This document shows, piece by piece, positions 33,630 through 42,453 of a stretch of DNA of 64,000 nt. The stretch's first letter is position 1; every line of letters begins with the position of its first letter. Source of the stretch: Plesiomonas sp051652165 (GTDB lineage Bacteria > Pseudomonadota > Gammaproteobacteria > Enterobacterales > CAMTGL01); contig NZ_JBOFTR010000002.1 of assembly GCF_051652165.1 (NCBI RefSeq), positions 62,001 to 126,000 of the forward strand, written 5' to 3'. Below the pieces are notes generated by a model. The model did not search any database. It was not told the DNA's origin and worked only from the letters and a program-made list of their open reading frames with translations. A program made the translations under genes and the position numbers.

Positions 33630-34466
33630 TCACTGACAGTCTGAAAACGATAACAACACTTGACGAATTAATGCATCGTGCAAGCTGTTCTCTGGCCAGA
33701 TAGCATACAAGGTAAAAGTCAGAGGTGGAATTTCATTAACCACGGTTAACCCATGCAAACTAAGCTCTGCCTGCATACTGATTGGCAAAAAAGCACACCC
33801 CTTATGTTGATATAGCTGCTGTAAAACCTGCTGCATTGAGTGGCTATGCAATCGGGGGGGGGGCTCTGCGGTAAACCATGCACTCTGCTGTTGCATAAAA
33901 TGGCTACCCCACTCAATTAAGCTATAGTGTTCAGCTCGGTTTTTTGAGGTGTGTAGCGAACTATCAGCAAACAATTGTAACGAGATCTCTGCACAAGGCT
34001 GTGCGATAAGGTCACGGTTGTGCACGTGATCAAAACTAAAGGCTAAATCAATATTCTGCTCAAACAACGGGCGCAATAACGTGCGTGGCGGGCTGTACTC
34101 GGTTTGCAGAGGTAGTGCCGGATATTGCAAGGTAACATGCTGTAGAAAACCACCGAGTACCGACTCCCACAAACAGGGTGATGCCACAATCCGTAATGGT
34201 GCGATTTGAGGCGATTGGCTGACATCTTGCTGCGCTTGTTGCCAAGTTTGCAACAAGTTGCGTGCATACGGTACTAATCGCTCACCGGCAGGGGTGAGCT
34301 GGATATTATTACGATGCCGATTAAACAGTGTGGCATTGAGTTGAGTTTCTAGCTGGCGAATACGGAAACTGACCGCCGACTGGGTCAGAAACAGAGATTC
34401 TGCGGCCTTACCGAAGTGGCGGGTTTTACTGACCACGATAAAGGTTTTCAGTAATTCGGTATCCAC
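33630..34466 (-). CDS. hdfR: LysR-family regulator HdfR
   Basis: HdfR in E. coli represses the flagellar master operon flhDC. The 278-residue protein starts MDTELLKTFIVVSKTRHFGKAAESLFLTQSAVSFRIRQLETQLNATLF, a LysR helix-turn-helix almost identical to E. coli HdfR, followed by the RHRNNIQLTPAGERLVPYA linker and a more diverged effector domain ending in LYAIWPENSLHDALIR. The gene is divergent from maoP, as in E. coli. Within the effector domain (33854-33863) the coding strand has ten consecutive C, encoding the Pro run after AE. The frame is intact in this sequence. Confidence 0.93.
   Translation of the reverse strand: MDTELLKTFIVVSKTRHFGKAAESLFLTQSAVSFRIRQLETQLNATLFNRHRNNIQLTPAGERLVPYARNLLQTWQQAQQDVSQSPQIAPLRIVASPCLWESVLGGFLQHVTLQYPALPLQTEYSPPRTLLRPLFEQNIDLAFSFDHVHNRDLIAQPCAEISLQLFADSSLHTSKNRAEHYSLIEWGSHFMQQQSAWFTAEPPPRLHSHSMQQVLQQLYQHKGCAFLPISMQAELSLHGLTVVNEIPPLTFTLYAIWPENSLHDALIRQVLLSFSDCQ
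33854..33863 (-). repeat. Homopolymer tract (ten C on the coding strand) inside hdfR
   Basis: The plus strand shows ten G in a row at 33854-33863, giving a C10 tract in the hdfR coding strand (residues EPPPR). Tracts of this length are prone to slippage during replication and to sequencing error. A change of one base would shift the frame and remove the C-terminal part of HdfR. Confidence 0.85.
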
Positions 34467-34589
34467 TGCATATCTCCAAAAAAACTTATCATAACGATTA
34501 AAATAATTTGTTTTACATCAGCGTCAAGGCTCAATAATACTCCGCGCCATAGACCCTTTGACCATGATAGTTTAGGAGCTTGTCTCAAT

Positions 34590-34928
34590 ATGGCGGAAAG
34601 CTTTGTCACAACACGTCGTTTCTTCGATAACAAGCATTATCCGCGTGGTTTCGCCCGTCACGGCGATTTCACCATCAAAGAGGCGCAACTTCTTGAGCAT
34701 TTTGGCTGTGCGTTTGATGAGCTAGACTCAGGCAAGCGGCAGGCTGTCACTGAAGAGGAGCAGCTCTTTGTGGCGGCATGTCAAAATGAGCGTCAGCCAA
34801 TAACGGATAATGAAAAAGTGTGGATTAAATATCGCGATCGTACGCGTCGGCCAAAACGTTTTCACACCTTATCTGGCGGGAAACCACAGGCAGATGCAGT
34901 AGAAGACTACACTGATAATGATGAGTAA
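34590..34928 (+). CDS. maoP: Macrodomain Ori organisation protein MaoP (YifE)
   Basis: MaoP, a DUF413 protein, is needed with the maoS site for organisation of the Ori macrodomain in E. coli. The 112-residue protein reads MAESFVTTRRFFDNKHYPRGFARHGDFTIKEAQLLEHFG... and ends KYRDRTRRPKRFHTLSGGKP plus a short acidic tail, matching the family along its length. It is divergent from hdfR as in E. coli. The maoS site would lie in the 34467-34589 gap, but I cannot identify it with confidence. Confidence 0.93.
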   Translation: MAESFVTTRRFFDNKHYPRGFARHGDFTIKEAQLLEHFGCAFDELDSGKRQAVTEEEQLFVAACQNERQPITDNEKVWIKYRDRTRRPKRFHTLSGGKPQADAVEDYTDNDE

Positions 34929-34946
34929 AACAAGATGAGTCAGACA

Positions 34947-34975
34947 ACAGGAGCCGCTGGCTCCTGTTTTTTTTA
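34947..34975 (+). terminator. Terminator after maoP
   Basis: ACAGGAGCC and GGCTCCTGT form a 9-bp stem with loop GCT, followed by a run of eight T. A strong intrinsic terminator. Confidence 0.93.
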
Positions 34976-35057
34976 AGGTAGGATAACCCGGTTTTCCAAC
35001 ATCATCTTCTCGGCACGATGTTTTTACGTGCTTTCTCTTCTACACACTATTACACCA

Positions 35058-36593
35058 TTAGGTTTGCTGGGTTAGGCGTTGTAGCAATCTATCCATCGCA
35101 CGGTATCCGAGTGCTTCTGCTAAGTGTATGCGTTGAATCTGATCTTCGGCGGCTAAATCAGCAATCGTGCGGGCAACTTTTAAAATTCGGTGATAGGCCC
35201 GCACTGATAAACCAAGACGATTGAGCGTTTGCTCAAGAAAATCACTGTCAGCATCGCTTAGGTGGCAATCATGCTCCACTTCACGGCTACTGAGCATCGC
35301 ATTGAGCTTGCCGCGCCGCTGTTTTTGCCGCTGCTGTGCTTGTAATACCCGTTCACGAACTTGTTGGCTGCTGTCACCACGTTGTGGGTTTTGTGTCAGG
35401 CTGCCTTGCGGCAGCAAAGGGACTTCAATGGAGAGATCAAAACGGTCTAAAAATGGGCCGGATAAACGGCTTAAATAGCGCAACACCTGCTGTGGATTAC
35501 TGCGGTTGTGTACCCCCTGATAGTGTCCGGTTGGGCTGGGGTTCATCGCAGCAATTAGCTGAAAACGAGCCGGAAAACAGACTTTTGCCTGTGCACGCGA
35601 GATAACAATTTCACCCGACTCAAGCGGCTCGCGCAGCGCATCAAGCACTTTACGTTCAAACTCTGGCAACTCATCTAAAAACAAGATCCCGTTATGGGAA
35701 AGCGATATCTCACCGGGGCGCGGCATGCTGCCACCGCCCACCAGTGCTGCGGTTGAGGCACTGTGATGCGGCGTGCGAAATGGCCGCTGTTTCCAGTTTC
35801 CACGATGAATATCCTGATGCACTAAACTGCCAATAGCAGCGGTTTCCAATGCCTCTTGATCACTCATCACCGGCAGCAGATCACGCAGGCGGCTGGCCAG
35901 CATGGTTTTTCCGGTTCCCGGCGGGCCAAGTAACAGCAGGTGATGCTGCCCACTGGCGGCAATCTCCAGTGCGCGCTTGGCCTGCTGCTGACCGATAATA
36001 TCCTGCAAATCTAGCCCTGATCCGTTCTGATAGCTGTTTGCTGCCGCCTCTGAATGTTGTTGTTGCGGCATATCAAGCGTGGCCTTACCGTTGAGATAGT
36101 CACACACCGCCTGTAGTGAATGGGCAGAGAGCGGATTGGCATGCGCCACCAGCTGGGCTTGTTCAGCGTTGGTGGTGGCAAGGATCAGCCGCCGCTGTAC
36201 CTGATGTGCCGAGAGCGCGGCGGGGATCACGCCGGTGACTGCACGAAGCTCACCCGACAGTGCCAACTCCCCGATAAATTCGTGCATTGGCAGCTTATCG
36301 GCGGCGATTTGCCCTGAAGCGGCCAAAATGCCCAGTGCTATTGGCAAATCAAAACGGCCACCCTCTTTGGGAAGATCGGCTGGTGCAAGGTTAACGGTTA
36401 TCCGCCGCGCTGGAAATTCAAACCCACTGTTGAGCAATGCGCTGCGTACCCGATCTCGTGCTTCTTTGACGGAGGTTTCGGCTAATCCGACTAATGTTAA
36501 CCCCGGCAAACCCTGACTGAGGTGTACCTCAATCGTAACGGCAGGGGCTTGTACGCCAATACTGGCGCGGCTGTGAATAATGGCCAATGACAT
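35058..36593 (-). CDS. yifB: YifB/ComM-family Mg-chelatase-like AAA+ ATPase
   Basis: The ComM family consists of hexameric helicases that promote branch migration during natural transformation; the E. coli member YifB has a broadly similar form. The 511-residue protein has the N-terminal Lon-protease-like fold (GVQAPAVTIEVHLSQGLPGLTLVGLAETSVKEARDRVRSAL), the Walker A GPPGTGKTML (about residues 223-232), Walker B GILFLDELPEF, and a C-terminal domain with LSVRAYHRILKVARTIADL. It lies between maoP and the ilv leader as in E. coli. Confidence 0.95.
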   Translation of the reverse strand: MSLAIIHSRASIGVQAPAVTIEVHLSQGLPGLTLVGLAETSVKEARDRVRSALLNSGFEFPARRITVNLAPADLPKEGGRFDLPIALGILAASGQIAADKLPMHEFIGELALSGELRAVTGVIPAALSAHQVQRRLILATTNAEQAQLVAHANPLSAHSLQAVCDYLNGKATLDMPQQQHSEAAANSYQNGSGLDLQDIIGQQQAKRALEIAASGQHHLLLLGPPGTGKTMLASRLRDLLPVMSDQEALETAAIGSLVHQDIHRGNWKQRPFRTPHHSASTAALVGGGSMPRPGEISLSHNGILFLDELPEFERKVLDALREPLESGEIVISRAQAKVCFPARFQLIAAMNPSPTGHYQGVHNRSNPQQVLRYLSRLSGPFLDRFDLSIEVPLLPQGSLTQNPQRGDSSQQVRERVLQAQQRQKQRRGKLNAMLSSREVEHDCHLSDADSDFLEQTLNRLGLSVRAYHRILKVARTIADLAAEDQIQRIHLAEALGYRAMDRLLQRLTQQT

Positions 36594-36947
36594 AGCAGGT
36601 TTCCGACATTAAAGAGAAAAATGTTGTACTGCTCACATTGAATAAACACACCGCCTATTCTTGTGGCTAACAGTTCGGTAAAAAACTGTCTTGTAAAAAA
36701 GTGCAGTACAAAAAGAGATAAATAAAACCGGCTTTAGTTTTACCTTTTAAAATCAGTTTGTTATTCGGGATGAATCCAAAAGCGGGAAGATTTTCGCAAA
36801 AAAACGTTGTCAAAAAGTAAACAGCTATGGTAACTCTTTTACTATGCCAAGCCTAAGCAAGGTATTAGCCCTATGGCATGGTGCTTCTGACTGTATGCGT
36901 TTCGGGCATAAGATAACAAAAACAACAAAACAAAAAGAATTAATAAC
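36594..36947 (+). promoter_or_regulatory. Promoter and 5' leader region of the ilv operon
   Basis: This 354-nt AT-rich gap separates the divergent yifB from the ilv leader peptide. It must carry the ilvLXGMEDA promoter and probably Lrp or nucleoid-protein sites. I cannot single out one promoter with confidence, and see no coding potential. Confidence 0.5.
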
Positions 36948-37052
36948 ATGATGCTATTCGGCCAAGTTCTGACCCTCATTCTTCTACTCGTGGTGGTGAT
37001 TATTCACACACCATGCGGGGTCGTATTTGGAAAACGAAGGCTGAACAGATAG
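36948..37052 (+). CDS. ilvL: ilv operon leader peptide IlvL
   Basis: The 34-residue peptide starts at ATG 36948 (or 36951) and contains LTLILLLVVVIIHTPCGVV, a run of Leu, Ile and Val codons like that in E. coli IlvL (VISVVVIIIPPCG). Translation through these codons senses charged tRNA for the three branched amino acids and sets the attenuator that follows. AAAAAGAAT ahead of the start is a weak ribosome site. Confidence 0.92.
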   Translation: MMLFGQVLTLILLLVVVIIHTPCGVVFGKRRLNR

Positions 37053-37067
37053 AGAAGCCGGAAACGA

Positions 37068-37104
37068 AAAAGCCCCCGCACCGAAAGGTTCGGGGGCTTT
37101 TTTA
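37068..37104 (+). terminator. ilv attenuator terminator
   Basis: GCCCCCG (37072-37078) pairs with CGGGGGC (37091-37097) with an inner ACC-GAAA-GGT helix, followed by TTTTTT. It starts 16-20 nt after the leader stop, the usual attenuator position. Confidence 0.94.
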
Positions 37105-37250
37105 TCGACACTCACACAAAAAGTAACCTTATCAAGGGATGTAAGCCGGATGTTGTGGTGCAGGCTTTTCGCTGAAATCGCAGGATCAACCATCGCAGGA
37201 ACAACGATAGCCCCTACGGTATCACCGGTGTAGCAACAGGAGTGCAGCAA

Positions 37251-37343
37251 ATGAATCAACCACAACCCGATCAGATGGCAACCGCCCGATCAGATCGTTA
37301 TCCGCCCGGTTCATTTCGGGCTTTTTGTAGACAGGCGGGGTAA
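37251..37343 (+). CDS. ilvX: IlvX-like small protein upstream of ilvG
   Basis: The ATG at 37251 with AGGAG 10 nt upstream opens 30 codons reading MNQPQPDQMATARSDRYPP and then GSFRAFCRQAG, ending 4 nt before the ilvG start. E. coli has a 16-residue peptide, IlvX, at exactly this place (with FCFSRFRTG). The length is different and similarity is limited to the end, so the name rests mostly on position. An 11-bp direct repeat (CCCGATCAGAT at 37266 and 37285) and a terminator-like hairpin (37304-37326) lie inside it. Confidence 0.6.
   Translation: MNQPQPDQMATARSDRYPPGSFRAFCRQAG
37304..37326 (+). terminator. Second terminator-like hairpin just before ilvG
   Basis: GCCCG (37304-37308) pairs with CGGGC (37317-37321) around an 8-nt loop and is followed by TTTTT. 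It lies inside the ilvX-like frame, so translation of that frame would block it. The 5-bp stem makes it weak. Confidence 0.45.
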
Positions 37344-37347
37344 CGGT

Positions 37348-39246
37348 ATGACAGACACACACTCGCATGCAGACATGCCGCAACAGGAGTTCATGCATTT
37401 AGGCACCGATGTGCCGGTTAGTGAGAGTAAAACCGGTGCACAATGGGTTGTTGAGATGCTGCGTCAGCATGCGGTAACCACGGTATTTGGTTATCCGGGT
37501 GGCGCGATTATGCCGGTGTACGATGCCCTGTACGACGGTGGCGTTGAACATCTGCTGTGCCGCCATGAGCAGGGTGCGGCGATGGCCGCGATAGGTTATG
37601 CCCGTGCCAGCGGCGGAGTCGGTGTGTGTCTGGCAACCTCAGGGCCGGGGGCAACAAACCTCATCACGGGGCTGGCCGATGCGCTACTTGATTCAGTTCC
37701 GATAGTGGCGATTACTGGACAAGTTGCCCGCCCGTTAATCGGTACGGATGCGTTTCAAGAGATTGATGTGCTGGGTATGTCTTTATCCTGTACCAAACAC
37801 AGCTTTTTGGTGCGTGAGCCTGCAGAGTTGCTGACGGTATTGGCCGAGGCATTTGCGTTGGCCAAAGAGGGCAGACCGGGGCCTGTGTTAGTGGATATCC
37901 CAAAAGATATTCAGATGATGGCGATCAGCGCGGTGAGTGCAGATTACATCACCCGCACGAATACCAGAGAGCCTGACCACACAGTGTTCCCTGCAACACG
38001 GCTACCGAGCGATTTGTCAGATGATGAGCAGCAATGGCTGCCGACAGAGACGTTGATCCAGTTACGTAAAGCCCAACACCTGCTGCAACAGGCGCAGCGG
38101 CCGATGCTGTATATCGGCGGTGGGGTGGCACTGGCAAAAGCCACTGAACCTTTACGGGCATTTAGCCGCCGTACTGGTATGCCGAGTGTGGCGACGCTAA
38201 AAGGGCTGGGTGCGCCCGCGCCGGATGATGCTGGCTATCTGGGTATGCTAGGGATGCACGGCACAAAAGCGGCGAATCTGGCTGTACAGCAGTGCGATTT
38301 ACTGGTGGTGGTCGGTGCGCGCTTTGATGATCGGGTCACGGGTAAGCTTGATACTTTTGCTGCCGATGCGCGAGTGATCCATCTGGATATTGATGCGGCT
38401 GAACTGGGCAAACTGCGGATGCCTGATGTGGCGCTGTGCGGTCATCTGACACAACTGCTGCCCGCGTTAACGGCCGGACTACCAGTATTGCCCGATACCT
38501 CAGCATGGCGCGCACAGATTGCTGCGCTGAAAGCTGAGCATAGCTGGCGTTATGATCACCCCGGTGAGCCGATTTATGCCCCGTTGCTGCTGCAACAGTT
38601 GTCGGCTCGTAAACCGGCCAACACGGTGGTGACAACCGATGTCGGTCAGCATCAGATGTGGGTCGCGCAACATATGCAATTTGAGCAGCCTGAAGATCTG
38701 CTGACATCGGCAGGTCTTGGCACAATGGGTTTTGGCCTGCCTGCAGCCGTCGGCGCTCAGGTAGCACGGCCGCAAGATACGGTGATCTGTATCTCGGGTG
38801 ATGGCTCTTTTATGATGAATATTCAAGAGCTGGGTACGATAAAACGCAAGCGGCTGCCGGTAAAAATTGTGCTGATCGATAATCAGCGTCTTGGTATGGT
38901 ACGGCAGTGGCAAACCCTGTTTTTTGATGGCCGTTATAGCGAAACCGATCTGTCAGATAACCCTGATTTTCTGGCACTGGCGGCAGCATTTATGATCCCC
39001 GGCCAGCGTATTGAGACAAAAGCACAAGTTATTCCGGCGATTGAAGCCTTGCTTGCCAGTGAAGGCCCGTATCTGTTGCATGTGCGCATTGATGAGGCAG
39101 AAAATGTCTGGCCATTGGTGCCACCAGGAGCCAGTAATGCCGCCATGATTGAGGCGCTGCCGACATTGTTATCGAACAACACGGCAGATGCCGCACAGGA
39201 AAACAGCACCGGTATGGCCGGTAAACGGCAGGAGGCCGCACAATGA
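37348..39246 (+). CDS. ilvG: Acetolactate synthase II large subunit IlvG
   Basis: IlvG is the ThDP- and FAD-dependent catalytic subunit making acetolactate and acetohydroxybutyrate. The core from GAQWVVEMLRQHAVTTVFGYPGGAIMPVYDALYDGGVEHLLCRHEQGAAMAAIGYARA (with the catalytic Glu of RHEQG) to ENVWPLVPPGASN follows E. coli IlvG; GDGSFMMNIQELGTIKRKRLPVKIVLIDNQ is the ThDP motif. At 632 residues it is about 84 longer than in E. coli: an extra ~28 at the N-terminus, an insert near residues 205-230, and ~30 extra at the C-terminus. The frame is intact, unlike E. coli K-12. Confidence 0.96.
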   Translation: MTDTHSHADMPQQEFMHLGTDVPVSESKTGAQWVVEMLRQHAVTTVFGYPGGAIMPVYDALYDGGVEHLLCRHEQGAAMAAIGYARASGGVGVCLATSGPGATNLITGLADALLDSVPIVAITGQVARPLIGTDAFQEIDVLGMSLSCTKHSFLVREPAELLTVLAEAFALAKEGRPGPVLVDIPKDIQMMAISAVSADYITRTNTREPDHTVFPATRLPSDLSDDEQQWLPTETLIQLRKAQHLLQQAQRPMLYIGGGVALAKATEPLRAFSRRTGMPSVATLKGLGAPAPDDAGYLGMLGMHGTKAANLAVQQCDLLVVVGARFDDRVTGKLDTFAADARVIHLDIDAAELGKLRMPDVALCGHLTQLLPALTAGLPVLPDTSAWRAQIAALKAEHSWRYDHPGEPIYAPLLLQQLSARKPANTVVTTDVGQHQMWVAQHMQFEQPEDLLTSAGLGTMGFGLPAAVGAQVARPQDTVICISGDGSFMMNIQELGTIKRKRLPVKIVLIDNQRLGMVRQWQTLFFDGRYSETDLSDNPDFLALAAAFMIPGQRIETKAQVIPAIEALLASEGPYLLHVRIDEAENVWPLVPPGASNAAMIEALPTLLSNNTADAAQENSTGMAGKRQEAAQ

Positions 39247-39572
39247 CAGTATCCATGACAATGCCCCATGACAGTGAATCTCACACTCCCCGTTACAGCC
39301 TGACTATTGAGGCACGTTTTCGCCCTGAAGTGCTTGAACGTGTACTGCGTGTAACGCGGCATCGTGGTTTTCAGGTCTGTGCCATGAATATGGTGCTGGC
39401 AGAGGCTACAGATCGTGTCACTATTGAGTTGACTGTATCGAGCTTGCGCCCGTTACAATCGCTATGCTCACAACTAATGAAACTTATTGATGTGGTGAAT
39501 GTGCATCAACCGGCCGCAGTGTCGCCGGTAGCGCAAGCTTGCACCTTCACCCAACCACTAATTCGTGCATAG
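39243..39572 (+). CDS. ilvM: Acetolactate synthase II small subunit IlvM
   Basis: IlvM is the ACT-domain partner of IlvG. The 109-residue protein contains LTIEARFRPEVLERVLRVTRHRGFQVCAMNM and IELTVSSLRPLQSLCSQLMKLIDVVNV, close to E. coli IlvM, and ends in PLIRA (E. coli QQIRA). The N-terminus and C-terminus are somewhat longer. Its ATG overlaps the ilvG stop (ATGA), so the subunits are translationally coupled. Confidence 0.93.
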   Translation: MTVSMTMPHDSESHTPRYSLTIEARFRPEVLERVLRVTRHRGFQVCAMNMVLAEATDRVTIELTVSSLRPLQSLCSQLMKLIDVVNVHQPAAVSPVAQACTFTQPLIRA

Positions 39573-39593
39573 TGCACGGCAAGGATGACCACC

Positions 39594-40520
39594 ATGACAA
39601 AGAAAGCTGATTTTATCTGGTTTAACGGCGAAATGACCGCATGGGCAGAGGCAAAAGTACACGTAATGTCGCATGCACTGCACTATGGCACATCGGTTTT
39701 TGAGGGCATTCGTTGCTATGACACCCCGCGTGGTCCGGTGGTTTTCCGCCACCGCGAGCATATGCAGCGCCTGCTGGACTCAGCCAAAATTTACCGCTTC
39801 CCGATCCCCTATTCATTAGAGGGGTTAATGGAAGCTTGCCGTGAAACTCTGCGGGTGAACAAACTGACCAGTGCGTATATTCGCCCACTGGCATTTATTG
39901 GTGATGTCGGCTTAGGTGTGAATCCACCTCCGGGTTATCAGTGTGATTTGATCATCGCTGCGTTTCCGTGGGGCGCATATTTGGGGGAAGAAGCCCTGAA
40001 AAACGGGGTGGATGCAATGGTCTCTTCGTGGAATCGTGTTGCGCCAAACACCATTCCGACGGCGGCAAAAGCCGGTGGGAACTATCTCTCCTCTCTGCTG
40101 GTGGGTAGTGAAGCGCGCCGCCACGGTTATGCCGAGGGTATCGCACTGGATGTGCGTGGGTATGTCTCTGAAGGGGCGGGTGAAAACCTGTTTGTGATCA
40201 AAAATGGCGTGATCTTTACACCGCCATCAACCTGCGCCTCACTGCCGGGGATCACCCGTGATGCCGTCAGTACACTAGCCAAAGATCTCGGCTATGAGGT
40301 GCGTGAAGAGGTGCTGGCCCGTGAAGCACTGTATCTGGCTGATGAGGTCTTTATGACCGGTACGGCAGCCGAGATCACCCCAGTACGCAGCATTGATGGC
40401 ATTGAAATTGGTGCAGGTTGCCGAGGCCCGATTACCGAGCGGGTACAGCAGGCATTTTTTGGCCTGTTTAACGGTGAAACACAAGACAAATGGGGCTGGT
40501 TAGATCCGGTTAATGCCTAA
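39594..40520 (+). CDS. ilvE: Branched-chain amino-acid aminotransferase IlvE
   Basis: IlvE is a PLP enzyme (fold type IV) that carries out the last step of Ile, Val and Leu synthesis. ATG 39594 has AAGG 9 nt upstream and gives 308 residues; an ATG at 39585 overlaps that site. KKADFIWFNGEMTAWAEAKVHVMSHALHYGTSVFEGIRCYDTP, the PLP-lysine context TIPTAAKAGGNYLSSLL, and MTGTAAEITPVRSIDG are almost those of E. coli. Confidence 0.96.
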   Translation: MTKKADFIWFNGEMTAWAEAKVHVMSHALHYGTSVFEGIRCYDTPRGPVVFRHREHMQRLLDSAKIYRFPIPYSLEGLMEACRETLRVNKLTSAYIRPLAFIGDVGLGVNPPPGYQCDLIIAAFPWGAYLGEEALKNGVDAMVSSWNRVAPNTIPTAAKAGGNYLSSLLVGSEARRHGYAEGIALDVRGYVSEGAGENLFVIKNGVIFTPPSTCASLPGITRDAVSTLAKDLGYEVREEVLAREALYLADEVFMTGTAAEITPVRSIDGIEIGAGCRGPITERVQQAFFGLFNGETQDKWGWLDPVNA

Positions 40521-40596
40521 ATTAGGCATTATCGCACCGTGCCGCTCACGGTAACAGCAACAGCTATCCACACTATTGAACACAGGGATGAGAGTC

Positions 40597-42453
40597 ATGG
40601 CAAAGTACCGTTCAGCAACCACCACGCACGGGCGTAATATGGCCGGAGCCCGCGCCTTATGGCGGGCAACAGGGATGCAAGAGAGTGATTTTGGTAAGCC
40701 GATTATTGCCGTTGTGAACTCGTTTACCCAGTTTGTACCCGGCCATGTCCATTTGCGTGATATGGGCGCACTGGTGGCCACTGAAATTGAAGCTGCTGGC
40801 GGTGTCGCAAAAGAGTTCAACACCATTGCGGTGGATGACGGTATCGCGATGGGGCATGGCGGCATGCTGTATTCACTGCCCTCACGTGAGCTGATTGCCG
40901 ATTCGGTCGAGTATATGGTCAATGCGCATTGTGCCGATGCCATGGTCTGTATCTCGAACTGCGATAAGATCACGCCCGGCATGCTGATGGCGGCATTGCG
41001 GCTGAATATTCCGGTGATTTTTGTCTCTGGCGGGCCGATGGAAGCGGGAAAAACCAAGCTCTCGGATCAGATCATCAAACTTGATCTGGTCGATGCCATG
41101 ATTCAGGGCGCTGATCCCAAAGTGTCTGATGAGCAAAGTCTGCAAGTTGAGCGCTCCGCATGCCCGACTTGCGGCTCGTGCTCAGGCATGTTTACCGCCA
41201 ACTCAATGAACTGCCTGACCGAAGCACTGGGGCTGAGTTTGCCGGGGAATGGTTCACTGTTGGCGACCCATCTTGATCGTAAACAGCTATTTTTGGAAGC
41301 CGGACGGCGGATAGTCGCGTTAACCAAACGCTACTATGAACAAGATGATCTCAGTGCCTTGCCGCGTAATATCGCCAGCAAAGCCGCTTTTGAAAATGCC
41401 ATGGTGCTTGATATCGCCATGGGTGGCTCAACCAATACCGTCTTGCACCTGCTGGCTGCTGCGCAGGAAGCAGAAATCGATTTTACGATGGCCGATATTG
41501 ACCGTTTGTCGCGCCATGTTCCGCATCTGTGCAAAGTTGCGCCGAGCAGCCAGAAATACCACATGGAAGATGTGCACCGTGCGGGTGGCGTGCATGGCAT
41601 TTTAGGTGAGCTTGACCGTGCCGAACTGCTCAACCGCGATGTCTGTAATGTGCTTGGGCTAAATCTGACCGAAACACTGGCACAGTACGACATTATGCAG
41701 ACTGACGATCAGGCCGTGCATACCCGCTACCGTGCTGGCCCTGCCGGTATTCGCACCACTCACGCCTTCTCGCAAGAGTGCCGCTGGCCACTGCTCGATC
41801 AAGACCGTGAACACGGTTGTATCCGTGCTATTGCGCATGCTTATAGTCAAGATGGCGGCTTGGCGGTATTGTCGGGCAATCTGGCAGAAAATGGCAGCAT
41901 CGTGAAAACCGCCGGCGTGGATGCCGATAACCTGCTGTTCCGTGGTCCGGCGCGTGTTTTTGAGAGCCAAGACAGTGCAGTAGAGGCGATTTTAGGCGGC
42001 GCGGTACAAGCTGGTGATGTGGTGGTGATCCGCTATGAAGGTCCAAAAGGCGGGCCGGGCATGCAAGAGATGCTCTATCCCACCACCTATTTAAAATCAA
42101 TGGGGCTGGGAAAAGCCTGCGCCCTGATTACGGATGGCCGTTTTTCGGGCGGTACATCGGGTCTATCTATCGGTCATGTTTCACCGGAAGCGGCCAGTGG
42201 CGGCACGATTGCACTGGTGGAAGAGGGCGATCTGATAGCCATTAATATTCCACAGCGCAGTATGGTGCTAGAGGTCAGTGAGACCGAGCTGAATGCACGC
42301 CGCAGTGCAATGCAGGCGCGGGATGCGCAGGCTTGGAAGCCGCTTGATCGCCAGCGCCCTGTTTCAATGGCGCTGCGTGCCTATGCCAGCCTTGCCACCA
42401 GTGCTGATCGTGGAGCGGTGCGTGATCGCAGCAAACTTGAGGATATGTTCTGA
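40597..42453 (+). CDS. ilvD: Dihydroxy-acid dehydratase IlvD
   Basis: IlvD dehydrates dihydroxy acids to the keto acids of Val and Ile synthesis using an iron-sulfur cluster. From ATG 40597 (618 residues) it reads MAKYRSATTTHGRNMAGARALWRATGM, with the cluster cysteines in SNCDKITPGM and ACPTCGSCSGMFTANSMN, and ends SLATSADRGAVRDRSKL. The frame begins seven codons upstream but similarity starts at 40597. It is followed by ilvA with a 1-nt overlap. Confidence 0.97.
   Translation: MAKYRSATTTHGRNMAGARALWRATGMQESDFGKPIIAVVNSFTQFVPGHVHLRDMGALVATEIEAAGGVAKEFNTIAVDDGIAMGHGGMLYSLPSRELIADSVEYMVNAHCADAMVCISNCDKITPGMLMAALRLNIPVIFVSGGPMEAGKTKLSDQIIKLDLVDAMIQGADPKVSDEQSLQVERSACPTCGSCSGMFTANSMNCLTEALGLSLPGNGSLLATHLDRKQLFLEAGRRIVALTKRYYEQDDLSALPRNIASKAAFENAMVLDIAMGGSTNTVLHLLAAAQEAEIDFTMADIDRLSRHVPHLCKVAPSSQKYHMEDVHRAGGVHGILGELDRAELLNRDVCNVLGLNLTETLAQYDIMQTDDQAVHTRYRAGPAGIRTTHAFSQECRWPLLDQDREHGCIRAIAHAYSQDGGLAVLSGNLAENGSIVKTAGVDADNLLFRGPARVFESQDSAVEAILGGAVQAGDVVVIRYEGPKGGPGMQEMLYPTTYLKSMGLGKACALITDGRFSGGTSGLSIGHVSPEAASGGTIALVEEGDLIAINIPQRSMVLEVSETELNARRSAMQARDAQAWKPLDRQRPVSMALRAYASLATSADRGAVRDRSKLEDMF

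Noticed and set aside
38336..38913. Long minus-strand open frames opposite ilvG
   Set aside because: They are shadows of a strongly conserved gene with high third-position GC; no protein family is recognised.
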